From contig JAQOOI010000009.1 of NCBI GenBank assembly GCA_028554645.1, positions 62,001 to 126,000 of the forward strand: 64,000 nt of DNA, read 5' to 3'. This DNA comes from Omphalotus guepiniiformis (Eukaryota > Basidiomycota > Agaricomycetes > Agaricales > Omphalotaceae). The notes under the pieces are model-generated. The model ran no database searches and had not been told where the DNA came from. It saw only the letters and a program-made list of their open reading frames with translations. Within the stretch, counting starts at the first letter, position 1. The number at the start of each line of letters is the position of its first letter. Below are positions 1 through 11,300 of the stretch, in pieces. The position numbers and the translations under genes were made by a program.

Positions 1-711
1 TTTGTAAATATCCTGTGAACAAATGGGAGATGTTGACATGCTCTGTTCTCTGCTGGAAAGAAAGACACAAAGTGTACGTTTCGTCTTCACCCTGATTGTT
101 CTGTAGATGAATATAAATGATGACTTTAGTTATAGAAGAATCCTGTTACAATGTCTTTCCAAGTTCATCCTTGCGTTGCGAAGATGATCATTGAACCACT
201 TTCTAAAGGCGCTACCCAATGGTACACATATCACTGACTTGAAAGAAGACAAAAAGCCCAGTAGAGCCTGCAATTGCTACAAGTGTAAGCGCGCCATGTA
301 CCAATTTTTATACTTTGATTGAAACTGACCATGTCATGACTACCAACTGGGTATTAGATGGCTTGACTCGGCCAAGGGCTAGTCCACCTGCCGACAGCAA
401 TGTTAGCGGCTATAGGTTGGGCCTTCAAGCTAAGAAGGGAGAGACGGCGATGACAGATGCTCATACTTGATGCTCATGCAAGCACATTTCAATTGCAGCC
501 AATACATCCGTCTTCTCACGTGATCGTCTTTCTTCTGCAATGGTTTTCAACTTCAAGCATTGTATTTAATCTTCCGTCTTCTTGGTCAGAGTGAGTCTGA
601 TATGAACCAAAGATGGCGCCAAAAATAACTAAATAACAGTTTGAATTGGACAGACATCCATACTCTGAATGAATGAGCTGGGATACTCTTCACTTTGCAA
701 CCTTCCGCCCT
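1..711. other. no gene recognised (left edge)
   Basis: I see no reading frame with family motifs, no tRNA and no obvious repeat in this stretch. It may hold the 3' flank or a distal exon of a gene that starts outside the window, but no splice chain could be traced. Confidence 0.4.
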
Positions 712-975
712 TCATTCGTCATACTCTGCAGCTGGGATGATGTAGTGGACATGGAGCTTCCAATGGCAACTCCCTGGTGAGACGTACGTGTAGGCCCCTT
801 GAGCGCTTGAGCCTTCGATCTTGATCTCAATTTTAGCCTGCTTCGTCCCCAGAGAAAGCTCCCTGCCGATATCCCACCAGCCGTTTGTGCCATCCTTATA
901 GCAACTCTCGATGGTGAGCCCCACAACAGTGCCCGCAAACTCAAATGTATCGACCTGCTGCAACCTAATTTCCAA
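712..975 (-). CDS. possible terminal exon of an unknown protein
   Basis: An open frame of about 87 codons ends in TGA at 712. It has no ATG of its own (the apparent first codon is TTG), so if real it is the last exon of a spliced gene whose upstream exons I could not place. The peptide alternates polar and hydrophobic residues and has an aromatic cluster (NGWWDIGREL) and an IEIKIEG strand, which would suit a small beta-rich protein. I recognise no family. The product and even its reality are uncertain. Confidence 0.2.
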   Translation of the reverse strand: MEIRLQQVDTFEFAGTVVGLTIESCYKDGTNGWWDIGRELSLGTKQAKIEIKIEGSSAQGAYTYVSPGSCHWKLHVHYIIPAAEYDE

Positions 976-2037
976 TCAACGTGTACCTCTGCCACGTTAC
1001 GATGCTCGCGCACTGTGTATTTCTTTTCGCTCTCACCGAAACTGGTTCGCCCGAGGACGTGGGTGTCGATGAGTCTGAGGGATATCAAAGCAACATGGCG
1101 AACGCTGGCCCGTCACGTACATTTGTTTCGGGATCCAAGGCATTGGGCGTAGTCAAGAAGCATCTCGCAGCAACCCCAGCTTTTTACAATTCGCCCTAAA
1201 ATCACCCACCTCACGCATACAACCGCTGCTACCGCCAGGGAGGATGTCGGAGCATGACACTGCTTTCTTCGAAGGCATTAAAGGTCTCGCACAGTGAGCC
1301 TGATGCTAACAGGTACGTTCTCTCTTCCTACTTTCTCACCTTGTGTTTCATCCCCTATCTTCCACCCCGACTGATGGCGCGTCTATCTACCTAATCGCTC
1401 GTTCCATTCCTCACAGGCGGTCTTTGGAATAACCCCTTATTGGTTAAGCGATTCAGTGGACATTCGAGGTATACCGGATTAGATGCCTGAGTTTGAGGAC
1501 ATGATGCTGGTGAGGGTTCTGAGGAACATATAATTATGGAAGTTGAAGGCGGTGCAGGACGGGGTGAGCATCATGAGGCGGGAGAGGACAAGGACGAGGA
1601 AGAGGAGGAAGAGCGGGCGTTGAAGATGAAAACGAGAGATGAATCGATGAAGATGCGGCAGTGGTAGTACGTGCGAGCTCTTTTGCCTACTGCAGGCACG
1701 GATGGCAAGCCTTATGCGTCAAGCCATAATCGTAGTCCAAACCTCTGGCGCAAACGTTATCGATGGACACAGTCTTGAGATCCGAGATACGAGGAGTTAA
1801 TCAAAGATCTGTGGAACATTCATCGGGAAGTCCTGGACGTCCTGGATTCCGCCACTGCGGGTAATCACCCACTTAGCCACGCATGAATAAACTTACTGGT
1901 TTGTCCTTTATCCCAACCTCCTTTGGGCATATTCTCATCAGTGTTTCATTGACTTCCCGCTGTGTGTGTTGATCTGTCGGTCGGCACTAAATCAGCAGCT
2001 TTTCAACGGCATTGTGGTTTATAGCTGACACAACGAG
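976..2037. other. no gene recognised; purine-rich tract near 1560-1660
   Basis: No convincing gene. A purine-rich stretch around 1560-1660 (runs of gag/gaa/gac) would read as an acidic, low-complexity peptide on the plus strand, but it is not linked to a long frame or a start codon. It may be debris of a gene decayed by frameshifts. Confidence 0.35.
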
Positions 2038-2382
2038 ATGACAAATACCCCAGCACTAATGATGTCGAACTCTAGTGAAGACAATTATCCACCTCCACCG
2101 CATCCCGTGAAGAAGTCCTGGCCGACAATGGCATACAGAAGCCTCCAGAGCAAGAATGCCATCAAGACCGCTATCTCGAAAGTCTTCTGGCAGTCGATGG
2201 CTGAGGCCACCGTTCTTATCATGAGCGACACTATTGACGTTGCGAATCGAGCGGGCCTCAATGTGCTGGCTCTGGCGAGGAAGGCGGAGTCTCTGTCTGG
2301 ACAGGGAATCTATGACCCGACAGAAGAAGAGAAGGCTTTCACCCACATCGCGAGATGTCTCTTGCAGAGTGCAGGTAGGTAG
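2038..2382 (+). CDS. hypothetical fragment
   Basis: ATG-initiated frame of 114 codons, ending just after a possible donor (GTAGGT near 2373), so the real product could continue by splicing into the open stretch near 2430-2640. The peptide has a proline-rich start (PPPPHPVKK) and a helical middle (QSMAEATVLIMSDTIDVANR). I do not recognise a domain. It could be an exon of an expanded agaric family of unknown function, or chance coding. Confidence 0.2.
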   Translation: MTNTPALMMSNSSEDNYPPPPHPVKKSWPTMAYRSLQSKNAIKTAISKVFWQSMAEATVLIMSDTIDVANRAGLNVLALARKAESLSGQGIYDPTEEEKAFTHIARCLLQSAGR

Positions 2383-2892
2383 ATTATATGACTTGAATGA
2401 AAGACTAAGATTTACAGCTGATTATGTAGGCCTTTTCGACGTAGACGTTCTCCTTGAAGATCAGGGAATGGATGATCGCATTGGTGCGCCGTTATGGCGT
2501 TGAGCTGGGTATTCACCCGCGAGTTGCTGCGGTTCACAGCCCGCGATATCCTGCGATGGGGCAACGCTCATGGACTTATCCTATGGGTCCACTGAAATTC
2601 GAGACAGGGATCAAGACCGAGGATGAACGGTACGTACCGTCATAACCTTGTTCGACAACGCCTCTTTCTTACTTTGTCTTATTTCAGAGTTGACGGTATC
2701 CTCATCACCGCACGGTATGATATAGTTGGCAGCATTGCGTCTTGTCCCGGTTGATCAGTCTGCAAGGGTCGACACCCGAAATACAAGTTAAGGATTAGTT
2801 TAATATGAGTGCGCGGTCGTTGTTCTCATTCAAAGTTTGTTGTAGGGTTTAGATGGGACACAAGTTATGGTGATACAGAAACAGTACTAGAT

Positions 2893-4503
2893 TTACAAGC
2901 TCCAAAGCGTATAGCGTTCTGGACCACTCCCCTCAAACTCCTCTCTGCCAGTGACTCCTGAAGAAATCAATCTGGGACGTACACAATTTTGTATACTAGA
3001 CAACTCAACCCCTTCAAAGTCTACGTAGTCCACAAATTCAACTTTTCCAAGGGGCGCGACACCAGGAATATCCAGCCACTTTCTTGAATTCACCATCTCA
3101 ACAAACTTTTGGGCAAGCTCAACGTCAAGATAGAAATTATTCATGACCAGATATGTCAAGCGGGGTAGGAGCACTTGATGCTGAGACTGCACGTCCTCTT
3201 TGATTGTAAGTGAATTGAGAAGCGAAGTACTACAAGGTGTTTTTGATGGGTCGAAGCCGTCACTGTAGTGTCTGTACCATTTGATCTCCAAGTGGGTAAG
3301 AGAGGGTAGCACACGATACGTTTCGTAAAATTCATCCTCCGTTAAGAGGAAGGGACCATCGATAATAAGCATCTCCAAAGCACACCCTGAACGTGAAATC
3401 AAGGATTGAAGATCCTCCACTGGCCATCGACGAGGTTTGTCATCGATACTGTTAATAAAGAGCTCGAGTCTCGTTAGCGACGGGAATGTGAGTGTGCGAA
3501 ACGCCCATGAACAGAGGTCAGGGTAACAGGAGCGAAGTACTAGTGTCGAAAGTGCAGTGTAGGTGGGGAATGGCACGGACGTGTGCACGATTGGAAACTC
3601 TTCATCAATAGTGAGATCAAGCTTCTCCAAATTACGGCACTGGTGCATGAGAGTATTATCACATTTGTTATTCACTTGGAGAGCCTTGAGCTGTGAGTAG
3701 GGTAACGTGAAATAGCCATTCAAATTATTGATCGTGAACGAAGACAAGTTGGGGGCAGTTTCGAACATGTAGATTCGATTCAGAGGCTTTGATAGGTAAT
3801 TATCCTCGTCTGAAATCGTGAGCGACTGCAAGTTGGGGAAGTAACCATCCACAGGGCGTGGTCGGGTTCGCAATTCATATGTTAACCATTTCCATAGGTA
3901 TTCATCCGATATCAAGCTTGCGGAGCGCCATCGATCAGATTGACCTAGCAGCGTCCTCAAAATTTCCTTCGGTCCAGGTGTATCAAGAGAGAACCTCAAG
4001 TTGAGAGGCGCATTTTGAGACTTCGAGAGAAAGTGAGAAACCATTGGATATGCTTTATCGTTATAGACATCGATATCCCACGGAACGCTAGCCCACAGCT
4101 GCGGTGAGGTCCCAATGATCTCCCTCCACCAATGACACACTTGCGAAAGACTCATTACTTGAGATCTCTCGCTAAATATGACGGATTCTTGAGATTCAAC
4201 ACAGAGTGAGAAGATTTCCCCGAGAATCTCCACGGACAGTCGCCGTATGGGAGCACATAACCCCTTTGCCTGGTCGTGGATACTCTGAATATTATTTCGA
4301 GTCTCCTCGAGGGCAAGAGTGGGGCGGCGAGAACGAAATTTAGCATCGAGAGCACGAAGTTCACGCTCGCTTTCGTTGATGTAGCTGGAGAGTTGGGAGA
4401 TGCATGATTCACTGGGGATAATTGCACTGCGTAGCTGGTCCATAAGAGAGCCAGGACTGAAGTCGCGAGGGTTCGAAGGGACCGGAAAAGATTTATTTTG
4501 CAT
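2893..4503 (-). CDS. F-box protein (agaric type)
   Basis: Single-exon protein of about 536 aa. The open frame extends upstream to a TTG, but the first ATG is at 4503 (MQNKSFPV), which I take as the start. After an N-terminal coiled-coil-like segment (residues about 20-70, LRALDAKFRSRRPTLALEETR) comes the F-box signature found in expanded agaricomycete families: APIRRLSVEILGEIFSLC, then SLSQVCHWWREI and the TSPQLWASV motif. The rest is leucine-rich and resembles degenerate LRRs. Known family role: F-box proteins bind Skp1 and recruit substrates to SCF ubiquitin ligases; the substrate is unknown. A broken copy of its C-terminal part lies near 61.1 kb. Confidence 0.8.
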   Translation of the reverse strand: MQNKSFPVPSNPRDFSPGSLMDQLRSAIIPSESCISQLSSYINESERELRALDAKFRSRRPTLALEETRNNIQSIHDQAKGLCAPIRRLSVEILGEIFSLCVESQESVIFSERSQVMSLSQVCHWWREIIGTSPQLWASVPWDIDVYNDKAYPMVSHFLSKSQNAPLNLRFSLDTPGPKEILRTLLGQSDRWRSASLISDEYLWKWLTYELRTRPRPVDGYFPNLQSLTISDEDNYLSKPLNRIYMFETAPNLSSFTINNLNGYFTLPYSQLKALQVNNKCDNTLMHQCRNLEKLDLTIDEEFPIVHTSVPFPTYTALSTLVLRSCYPDLCSWAFRTLTFPSLTRLELFINSIDDKPRRWPVEDLQSLISRSGCALEMLIIDGPFLLTEDEFYETYRVLPSLTHLEIKWYRHYSDGFDPSKTPCSTSLLNSLTIKEDVQSQHQVLLPRLTYLVMNNFYLDVELAQKFVEMVNSRKWLDIPGVAPLGKVEFVDYVDFEGVELSSIQNCVRPRLISSGVTGREEFEGSGPERYTLWSL

Positions 4504-6000
4504 CGTAGGCTGTAGACTGGAGACGAAAATGAAAAGTGGGTCCTTGATAGAATGAGATAGGAGAATAAATAGACAGTTTCGGATTCCCAACCTGAGTCAA
4601 TACAGAAACCATGAGGTCATTTGATATACACTAGCGTGTCTTGAAATGTCTCGCGGGGTGTGAAAGGCTTGGCTCGACTTCGTCCTGAGGTCCTGGAAAT
4701 TCGCCCCTCCTCGTATAGTTCTTCCAGCACCGACATGCTCATGACGAATAGAACCGTCCACCTCTCGCCTTCTGCACTACATCCACGACTGAAACCCTGG
4801 CTCGATCGTGAAAAGTACACCGTGGATGCCTGATCTGACTACCGTCTGTCTCATAAAACGGACCGTGCAATCCAGTCGGGTATACCCATGATTCCAGAAC
4901 GGAACCCCAGTCGGTGTCTATCCTGAATCATCCTTGGGAATTAAGGTAATTCTCGACCGTCGTCTGCAGACTGCATTCGAAATCTCGTCAAATGCGGACA
5001 CTGCGAGTACTGCAGAAGGGCGGTATCTTCTGTTCCTGTGGTACAGGCAATGGAGATTGGCCATGGTTTCGGTGTATTACTTGACGTTATTTTCTTAGCG
5101 ACGACAACTCGAGGTTTCGGTGGCGGACGCAAATCTTCACTGTCACAGTGTCAGCCTGTGGAAAGCGGCAACTACGTAAGAAGGATTTCCAAACCCTTTA
5201 CTACTGGTTGAATCGATATCTATTTATCGGAAGTCTTCCTCATCCTATTCTGCTAGAGGGGTAGGCGAGAAGGTGCACGAACTAGTCGGGCTTGGAGACC
5301 GAGAAGTTTGAAGAGTAGGACGTTAGTACGCGCATGAGGTAGAATAGGAAGACATACTAATATACACCGATTATGATCTCCAATAGGGCTGAGTTAAGGG
5401 TTAGTTTGAGAGGCAGGTACCAGTGAGATAGAGATGAACGTACCGCTATAGATGTCGATGAATAACGAGTCGTATGATTCTCGCCCTCGCCCATCCCACT
5501 CTTATCCTCAACGACTTCTCATGAATCCCAACGGTCCGCGTAAATTACGTTTTGCCTTGGGACCAAGAGGAAAACACGGCGAGAGATGCAGAGCTGTATG
5601 ATGTGCGGAGTGAGTTTTTACGCGGTCTCAAAAGATGAAGACACGTACAACAGACGTATTCCAGAGATATGTTGACCATCTTCAACGACACGTTATGGCA
5701 TGTAAAAACTTGCGCATGCAGCACCACAAGGAAAAAAAAGGAAGAAGTGTGCGTGTTGATTGTACTACGCATACATCCTAGTCGAATACTGAAAAACGGA
5801 GATTTGTCGTTGGGGACGGCAAGTGCAATGCATAACACTCGGCGAATCGCGATGGTATGGAGCAGGATTCTCAGCTGGCACAGCCACTAAGTAGGAAACT
5901 GGGGTTGAAACGATACCCGCGCATACAGCCAGATTGAATACCGCAGCGAAATCCTTTAATATGATATTCTCGACATACTCTATGTACGACCTCACAATCT
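4504..6000. other. gene-poor stretch with diverged duplicated sequence
   Basis: No intact gene. Small frames here lack motifs and good starts. The segment from about 5340 to 5850 shares short matches in the same order with 7340-8130, for example cgattat-tctccaat-gggctg and tagatgtcgatgaa, which suggests two old copies of one sequence. What it encoded is not clear. Confidence 0.35.
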
Positions 6001-6560
6001 TACACCAACTTTACGGCCTCACACCCCAACCTCCAAGCCAACATTGTCAGATTCAAACGACCGACCTCCTTCGTGCCCTCCAAACAAAGAGGCTCGTGCT
6101 CGAACGTAGGACAGCGTGCGGATGTACGTTGGAAGAGCAATGCGTCGAGGTATAAACCATCGGTTCCGCTGTTGGGGGGAGGAAGTGTGCGTATATGCGT
6201 TTGGATGAGACGAGGGGTTGAGTTGAGGAGCGACATTTTGAGGAATGAATGCAAATAGTGTGACAGATCACGAATAGAAGCAACATATAAGCACCCAGTT
6301 GTAGTAACAACCAACCAAAACCCACTCACCCTCCCCAAAACAACCGTTAAACTGTAACTAGACAACGCCGAAGAAGCAACAGAGGAGATGAAGGAAGCAG
6401 CGGCGAAGGAAGGGTGCACAGGGGAGACATGCTGGTGGGAGGGTTTCAGAACCGGAGGACTCTCGTAGCGTGTGGAGTGGTATACTATGTTGGTCGATCG
6501 ATATACGTGGAAAATGGGATAACGCAGGAGATATGTGCGGAGCTAGTGCTTGAACATTTG
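6001..6560 (-). pseudogene. relic of a TLDc (OXR1-like) gene
   Basis: On the minus strand this segment matches parts of the intact TLDc gene at 14080-16624. The last exon is recognisable: GLYLDALLFQ followed by TSARCPTFEHEPLC, the counterpart of GLYLDASLFEG and TSARCPTFENEPLC in the intact copy. Its 3' part (about 6440-6560) corresponds to the TLDc exon near 14750-14900. Most of the middle exon is missing and the tail is out of frame, so it cannot encode a full TLDc domain. It appears to be a duplicated, decaying copy; the NLR gene now lies between relic and parent. Confidence 0.65.
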
Positions 6561-8352
6561 ATTTCCCGCCCTAATTCGAGGTTTTTGGGGATGGAAGCGC
6601 CATCAATACACAAAACTTGATGCGAAAGTTGACGACCTCCGGGAATCCAGAGATATGGGTCATTTTGTCTAGACTGCGAGATGTGAGAGAGGGGAAACAG
6701 AGTGGTTAGGATGAAATTTGAGTGAGAGAAGGAATGGGAGCAGGGACATACGAGTCACGCTCTTTACCTGCTGGAGAAGAACGAACTATTGAAGAGGTCA
6801 GCGCTCCTCGCAATACAATATTCAGGAATACACTAACCTAGCAGTTGGCCCAGGAACAACCTCCCCTCAGGAAGCACGACTGAAACCTACGACCCTCAAC
6901 TTCAACTACATCGTCCTCCGTCACCTCGCCCACAACTTTACTGTCTGGACATGATGCAGAAGCAGCGGGTTCGGGTGCGTGCAGCGTATATCCATCGACG
7001 AGGATGCCTCATCGGTTCGGTGTAGGCGTCACCATTCACCATCTGGTAGCACCACCGACGCCATCCAAAGGCCATTTTTCTCCTCACGCGAAGAATTTGA
7101 AGACTTTGACCTAAAGGGTGGGTTAGGGCAGCGATACTCTTCTAAACCAATATCATAATCCAGAAGCAAGGAACGAAAAGACAAAAAACCCCAAAATAAG
7201 CAAAATCTTGCTCACCACTAGGATGTCCTTTTTTCGCCAAAAAGAGTTCCAAGGTTGAGCGTCCAGATACTGCGTGTTGGCGAGCTACGGGTCGAGTACT
7301 GAGGGACCAGCCGAGGAGGTGCGTTAGAATGAGTATGATGAGGGCGAGGAAGTGAATCCGATAATGATCGATTATCTCCAATGGGGCTGGGCGATTAAAC
7401 CAAATTACTGACTGAAGTAGGGTGAGTGAGGTAGAAAATTAGAGGTGGATGTACCCAAGATGTGCCGCCGTAGATGTCGATGAAGTATGACCTTGATATT
7501 ACTTGCAGGATCTACCACAACATTCGTTAGCGCCACATCTTCATGAATGAAGAGAAAAGAAATTGGAGAATGAACGAATAGAGGGAAGTAGTAAGAAAGG
7601 AATGCATCGCTCACCTTATTAGCATCACCAGCCAGAAAAGAAAAAAAGTCTTCTTACATCCGCACCCTGTTTCGGTTAATCATCATCTCCCTCCTTTGAA
7701 TTCGAATTTTATCCACTCCCCAACGGTCCCTTACCCTCAACTCCTGTCATGAATCCCTACGATCAACTCCTTCGTCACTCGTTGACGTCCGGCGCCTCGT
7801 AAGTTCATATACCTTGGAAATGCGATACACGGAGGGAAAAGAAGGTTGTGGGTTGGAATTCCTCCGATTTACGTCCACAGGTGGTGATACGGAGAAGAAA
7901 GGAGCCATCGATGTCAGATTTTAGCTAGCTGGGAGGGTGAGCAATCATTTCGGAGTCTCGACAGGTAAAGACACGTACTTCAGGACGGCGTATTCCCTGC
8001 GCCAATCTTTGTCAACGACGGCGACGCGTACAAGCTACCGTCATGCATGAGGGTTCCAAGGCCTAGAGGAAACCATACACTTTTGCACGTACAGCAGCAC
8101 TTTAAAGAGAAGATTGCTCCATGTTGATTGTATGTCAGTTGGAAGAGGATTCTGAGCGCTAAGGTCCTTCAAAGAGAAAGTACAAGATGCAGCCACCAGA
8201 GGTTTGCGGTCCGGTCGCCAGAAATGATGTAGCGCGCCCACAAGTTGCCTCGTGTGTTATTCTCTATATACTGACGTGCGCTTCCTTTTGACCTTGCTTC
8301 CCTCCCTCATCTTTGAGCATACTGAAGCACTCGCGAATTCAAACTTAAATCT
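6561..8352. other. no intact gene; possible kinase-like debris
   Basis: No gene could be assembled. Around 7405-7614 (minus) a short frame contains HEDVALTNVVVDP followed by NIKVI. This faintly recalls the catalytic loop and beta strand before the DFG region of agaric kinase-like proteins, but no other kinase motif is visible. The 7340-8130 part is the second copy of the diverged duplication noted at 5340-5850. Confidence 0.3.
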
Positions 8353-8380
8353 CTACTCGTCAATTTCTACTCGTCAATTT
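8353..8380 (+). repeat. perfect 14-bp tandem repeat before the NLR start
   Basis: Two exact copies of ctactcgtcaattt, at 8353-8366 and 8367-8380, ending five bases before the ATG at 8386, so they lie in the likely 5' UTR or core promoter. Function unknown; it could be a recent slippage or a regulatory element. Confidence 0.75.
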
Positions 8381-8385
8381 CTACA

Positions 8386-11300
8386 ATGACCAAATACAAT
8401 TTGAAAGGTATGTCTAATCACTTCAGTTAGACTCTCTTACTATACTATATATATTTTGTATACAGTTTCTCATGCGATGGATCTGAGTCTCTCAAAGTAT
8501 TGCAAGAAAGCTCCTGATACATCTGTCAAGATCACAATTGGAGACAAATCCTATGAGACTACAGTTGTGAAAAATTCTCAGAATCCGGTCTGGAATGCTG
8601 GATTTTCAGTGTGTGTGCATATCTTTCTATCTTGTATTTATTCTGACAGTTGTTGTATGTGTTGTATACACCATCAATGTATGCAGTGTCTTGGATGATT
8701 CATGCTCACCCTCAGCCTTGCTTAAATTCACAATTGTCAAGCATAAGGTTCTTAAAAGGAGTCTTGGGGAAACCAACAGAACCTTTGAAGATCTTCTCAA
8801 GGCATTCACTCAGGCTGATGAATCTACCTCTCAAGGCAGTGTGTAATCTCTCTATTTGTCTATTCACTCATTTCTGACTTAACCAATCCCAAGCCTCTGA
8901 TACTAGTGGTGAAATCTGCCTTCAGCTTCAAAAGAAAAACTCTCCTGCAGGATCTCTCTTCATCACCTTGAGTAGAGAATCTGATCATGAGGCAGCTGCA
9001 CATGCAATTGGTGTAGCCAAGTCTGCTGTCGGGAAAATCCAAGGAGACAATGTGTTTGCTGAATCCAGCATATCCCAGGTTGTGGGTACAGTTGGGACAG
9101 TAAGTTCTGCTCTAGGTGGAGATGCCTTGAAGAAGAGTATTCAGGCTATTTGTGAGAAGTTAGAAGGGTTGCAGAATTTTGTGAAAGTGATTGATGAGAT
9201 TGCATCTGTGAGTACACATGTGACTTTGAGATGATTATATGTATTGAAATTACCTATATTCCATCAGATACATCCCTATATTGCTCTAGCATGGACAGTA
9301 GTCTCCTCAGTGTATAAGGTTGGTAACTATGATCTCTCACCATGACTTCTTGATGCTGATGATATGCAGGCAATTTCTGCTCAGGTGCAGAGAGATAAAG
9401 CTATTGTGGAACTAGTCTCTACAATTGAGACATTCTTTGGCTTTGTTGATACACTCAACTCAGAGAAGAGCAAGATGCCTGATTTGAAGGATATTATCAA
9501 GACTAGTATGGACCAGACTGTGGAGTGTATGATTTTTATCAGAGAGTATTGTGGGCATGGATTTGGAGGTAATCTTAAAAAGATTAAAACTATATTGATG
9601 TTAATAGATATTCCACAGGTAGAATGTCAAAGCACATATCCACTGGCTCTGGTAACAAGATACAAGAATTCAAGAATGTTTTTGCAAAACTCCAGCAAGA
9701 TATTCAGCTTGGTGTTAGTTCCCACATTGCAGTGGCAACTATCCATATTGCCCAGCAGATGAATAAGCTAGGTGAGTTTTATTAATCTCAGTGATACTAT
9801 TGAAAAATAATATGAAATTTGTATAGCTTTATGCTCAGAGTTGACTCCAATGAAGGATGATACTCAAAAAGTGCATAAGCAATGCCTTCCTGGAACAAGA
9901 CAGGCAATGTTGCAGCTCATTGAAGAGCAGATTGTTTCTTCTAAGGAAGAAAACATTCTCTGGCTGTGTATGCCTGCTGGATTTGGCAAAAGTGCACTGG
10001 CATGTACAATTGCCAATCATTTTCAGTATTTAAAGCGCACTGTAGCATATATCTGCTTTGAACGTGGAAAGAGCCCTGATACAAGGTCATTGATAAAGAC
10101 ACTTGCTTATCATTTGGGTATATATTACCCAGAAGTTGGCCAGAACATCCTGCAGACCATTGAGAGAAATCCTCCTCCCTTTGGGATGTCTGCTGGTCAA
10201 TATTTCCAGGATTACTTGATGCAGCCTTTACAAGAATCTGCCCAGGACATAGCAGGAAGAGGGCCTGTGCTTATTGTGCTGGATGCATTAGATGAATTTG
10301 GATCACCAAGGGAGCTTGCAGAGCTTCTAGGTACTAGGTTTCAGCTACTACCACCCTTTATCAAATTTGTGGTCACTAGTAGGCCAGAACTTGATATCAA
10401 AAGGCATTTGGAGCACAAAAAGCATGTGCACCAACCAGACCTTGTCACTTTATCCCAGCCACAAGACATCACTTCATATCTATCCTATGAATTCAAAAGA
10501 ATTCAGAATGAAGCAAGATATAAATATTTACAGCTTGGAGATAACTGGCCAGGAAAAACTGTTATCAAGACACTATATGAACAATCTCAAGGTCTATTTA
10601 TCTGGTGTGCCACTATGATCAAATTCATTGAAGGGTATTCCTTGTTGCCCAACCTAAAGAAAGTGCTACATGGTGTCACAGGAGGAGATGCATATAATGC
10701 ACTACATCAGTTATATGCAGTTGCTCTAGAGAGCTCAGGTGGAGATAACTGGAAAGACACCAGGTTTATGGAGGCATTTCAGAGAATACTATCACTTGTC
10801 ATCTTGGCAAAAGAACCATTCACCCCTGAAGCAATGGATGAATTTCCTTCACCAGATCAAAGTGTGCAAAGCATTCTACAGCATTTTGGATCTGTCCTGG
10901 ACTATGGTGATAACAAGCCAGTTCAACTACTACATGCATCATTTGCAGACTATCTGCTTGACATACAGGCATGTGGTAAACAGCTGTGGTTTATTGACCA
11001 GCAAAAGGCTCAAGAGAATCTCTCTCAAAGATGTCTCAACCTTATGCATGCTGAACTCAAGTTCAATATTGCCAATTTCCCTTCCTCATATATCTCCAAT
11101 AGAGATTTTAGAAATCAGCTTCAGGTTGCAGTTCCACAATATCTACTATACTCCTGCTCCTATTGGATGTTTCACATTGATGAACTAGTCAAATTGGACC
11201 AGACATCCTACCGACTTTTCAAGAAGGACCTAACTGCACTGTTCCATAAAGACTTTCTATACTGGCTAGAAGTGCTAAGTATATATGGACAAGTTCCACT

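Noticed and set aside
7405..7614. Kinase-like catalytic loop motif
   Set aside because: Only one weak motif; no glycine loop, no DFG and no continuing frame, so it is not annotated as a gene.
1..8385. Retrotransposon as the source of the gene-poor left part
   Set aside because: No reverse transcriptase, integrase or transposase motif and no terminal repeats could be seen.
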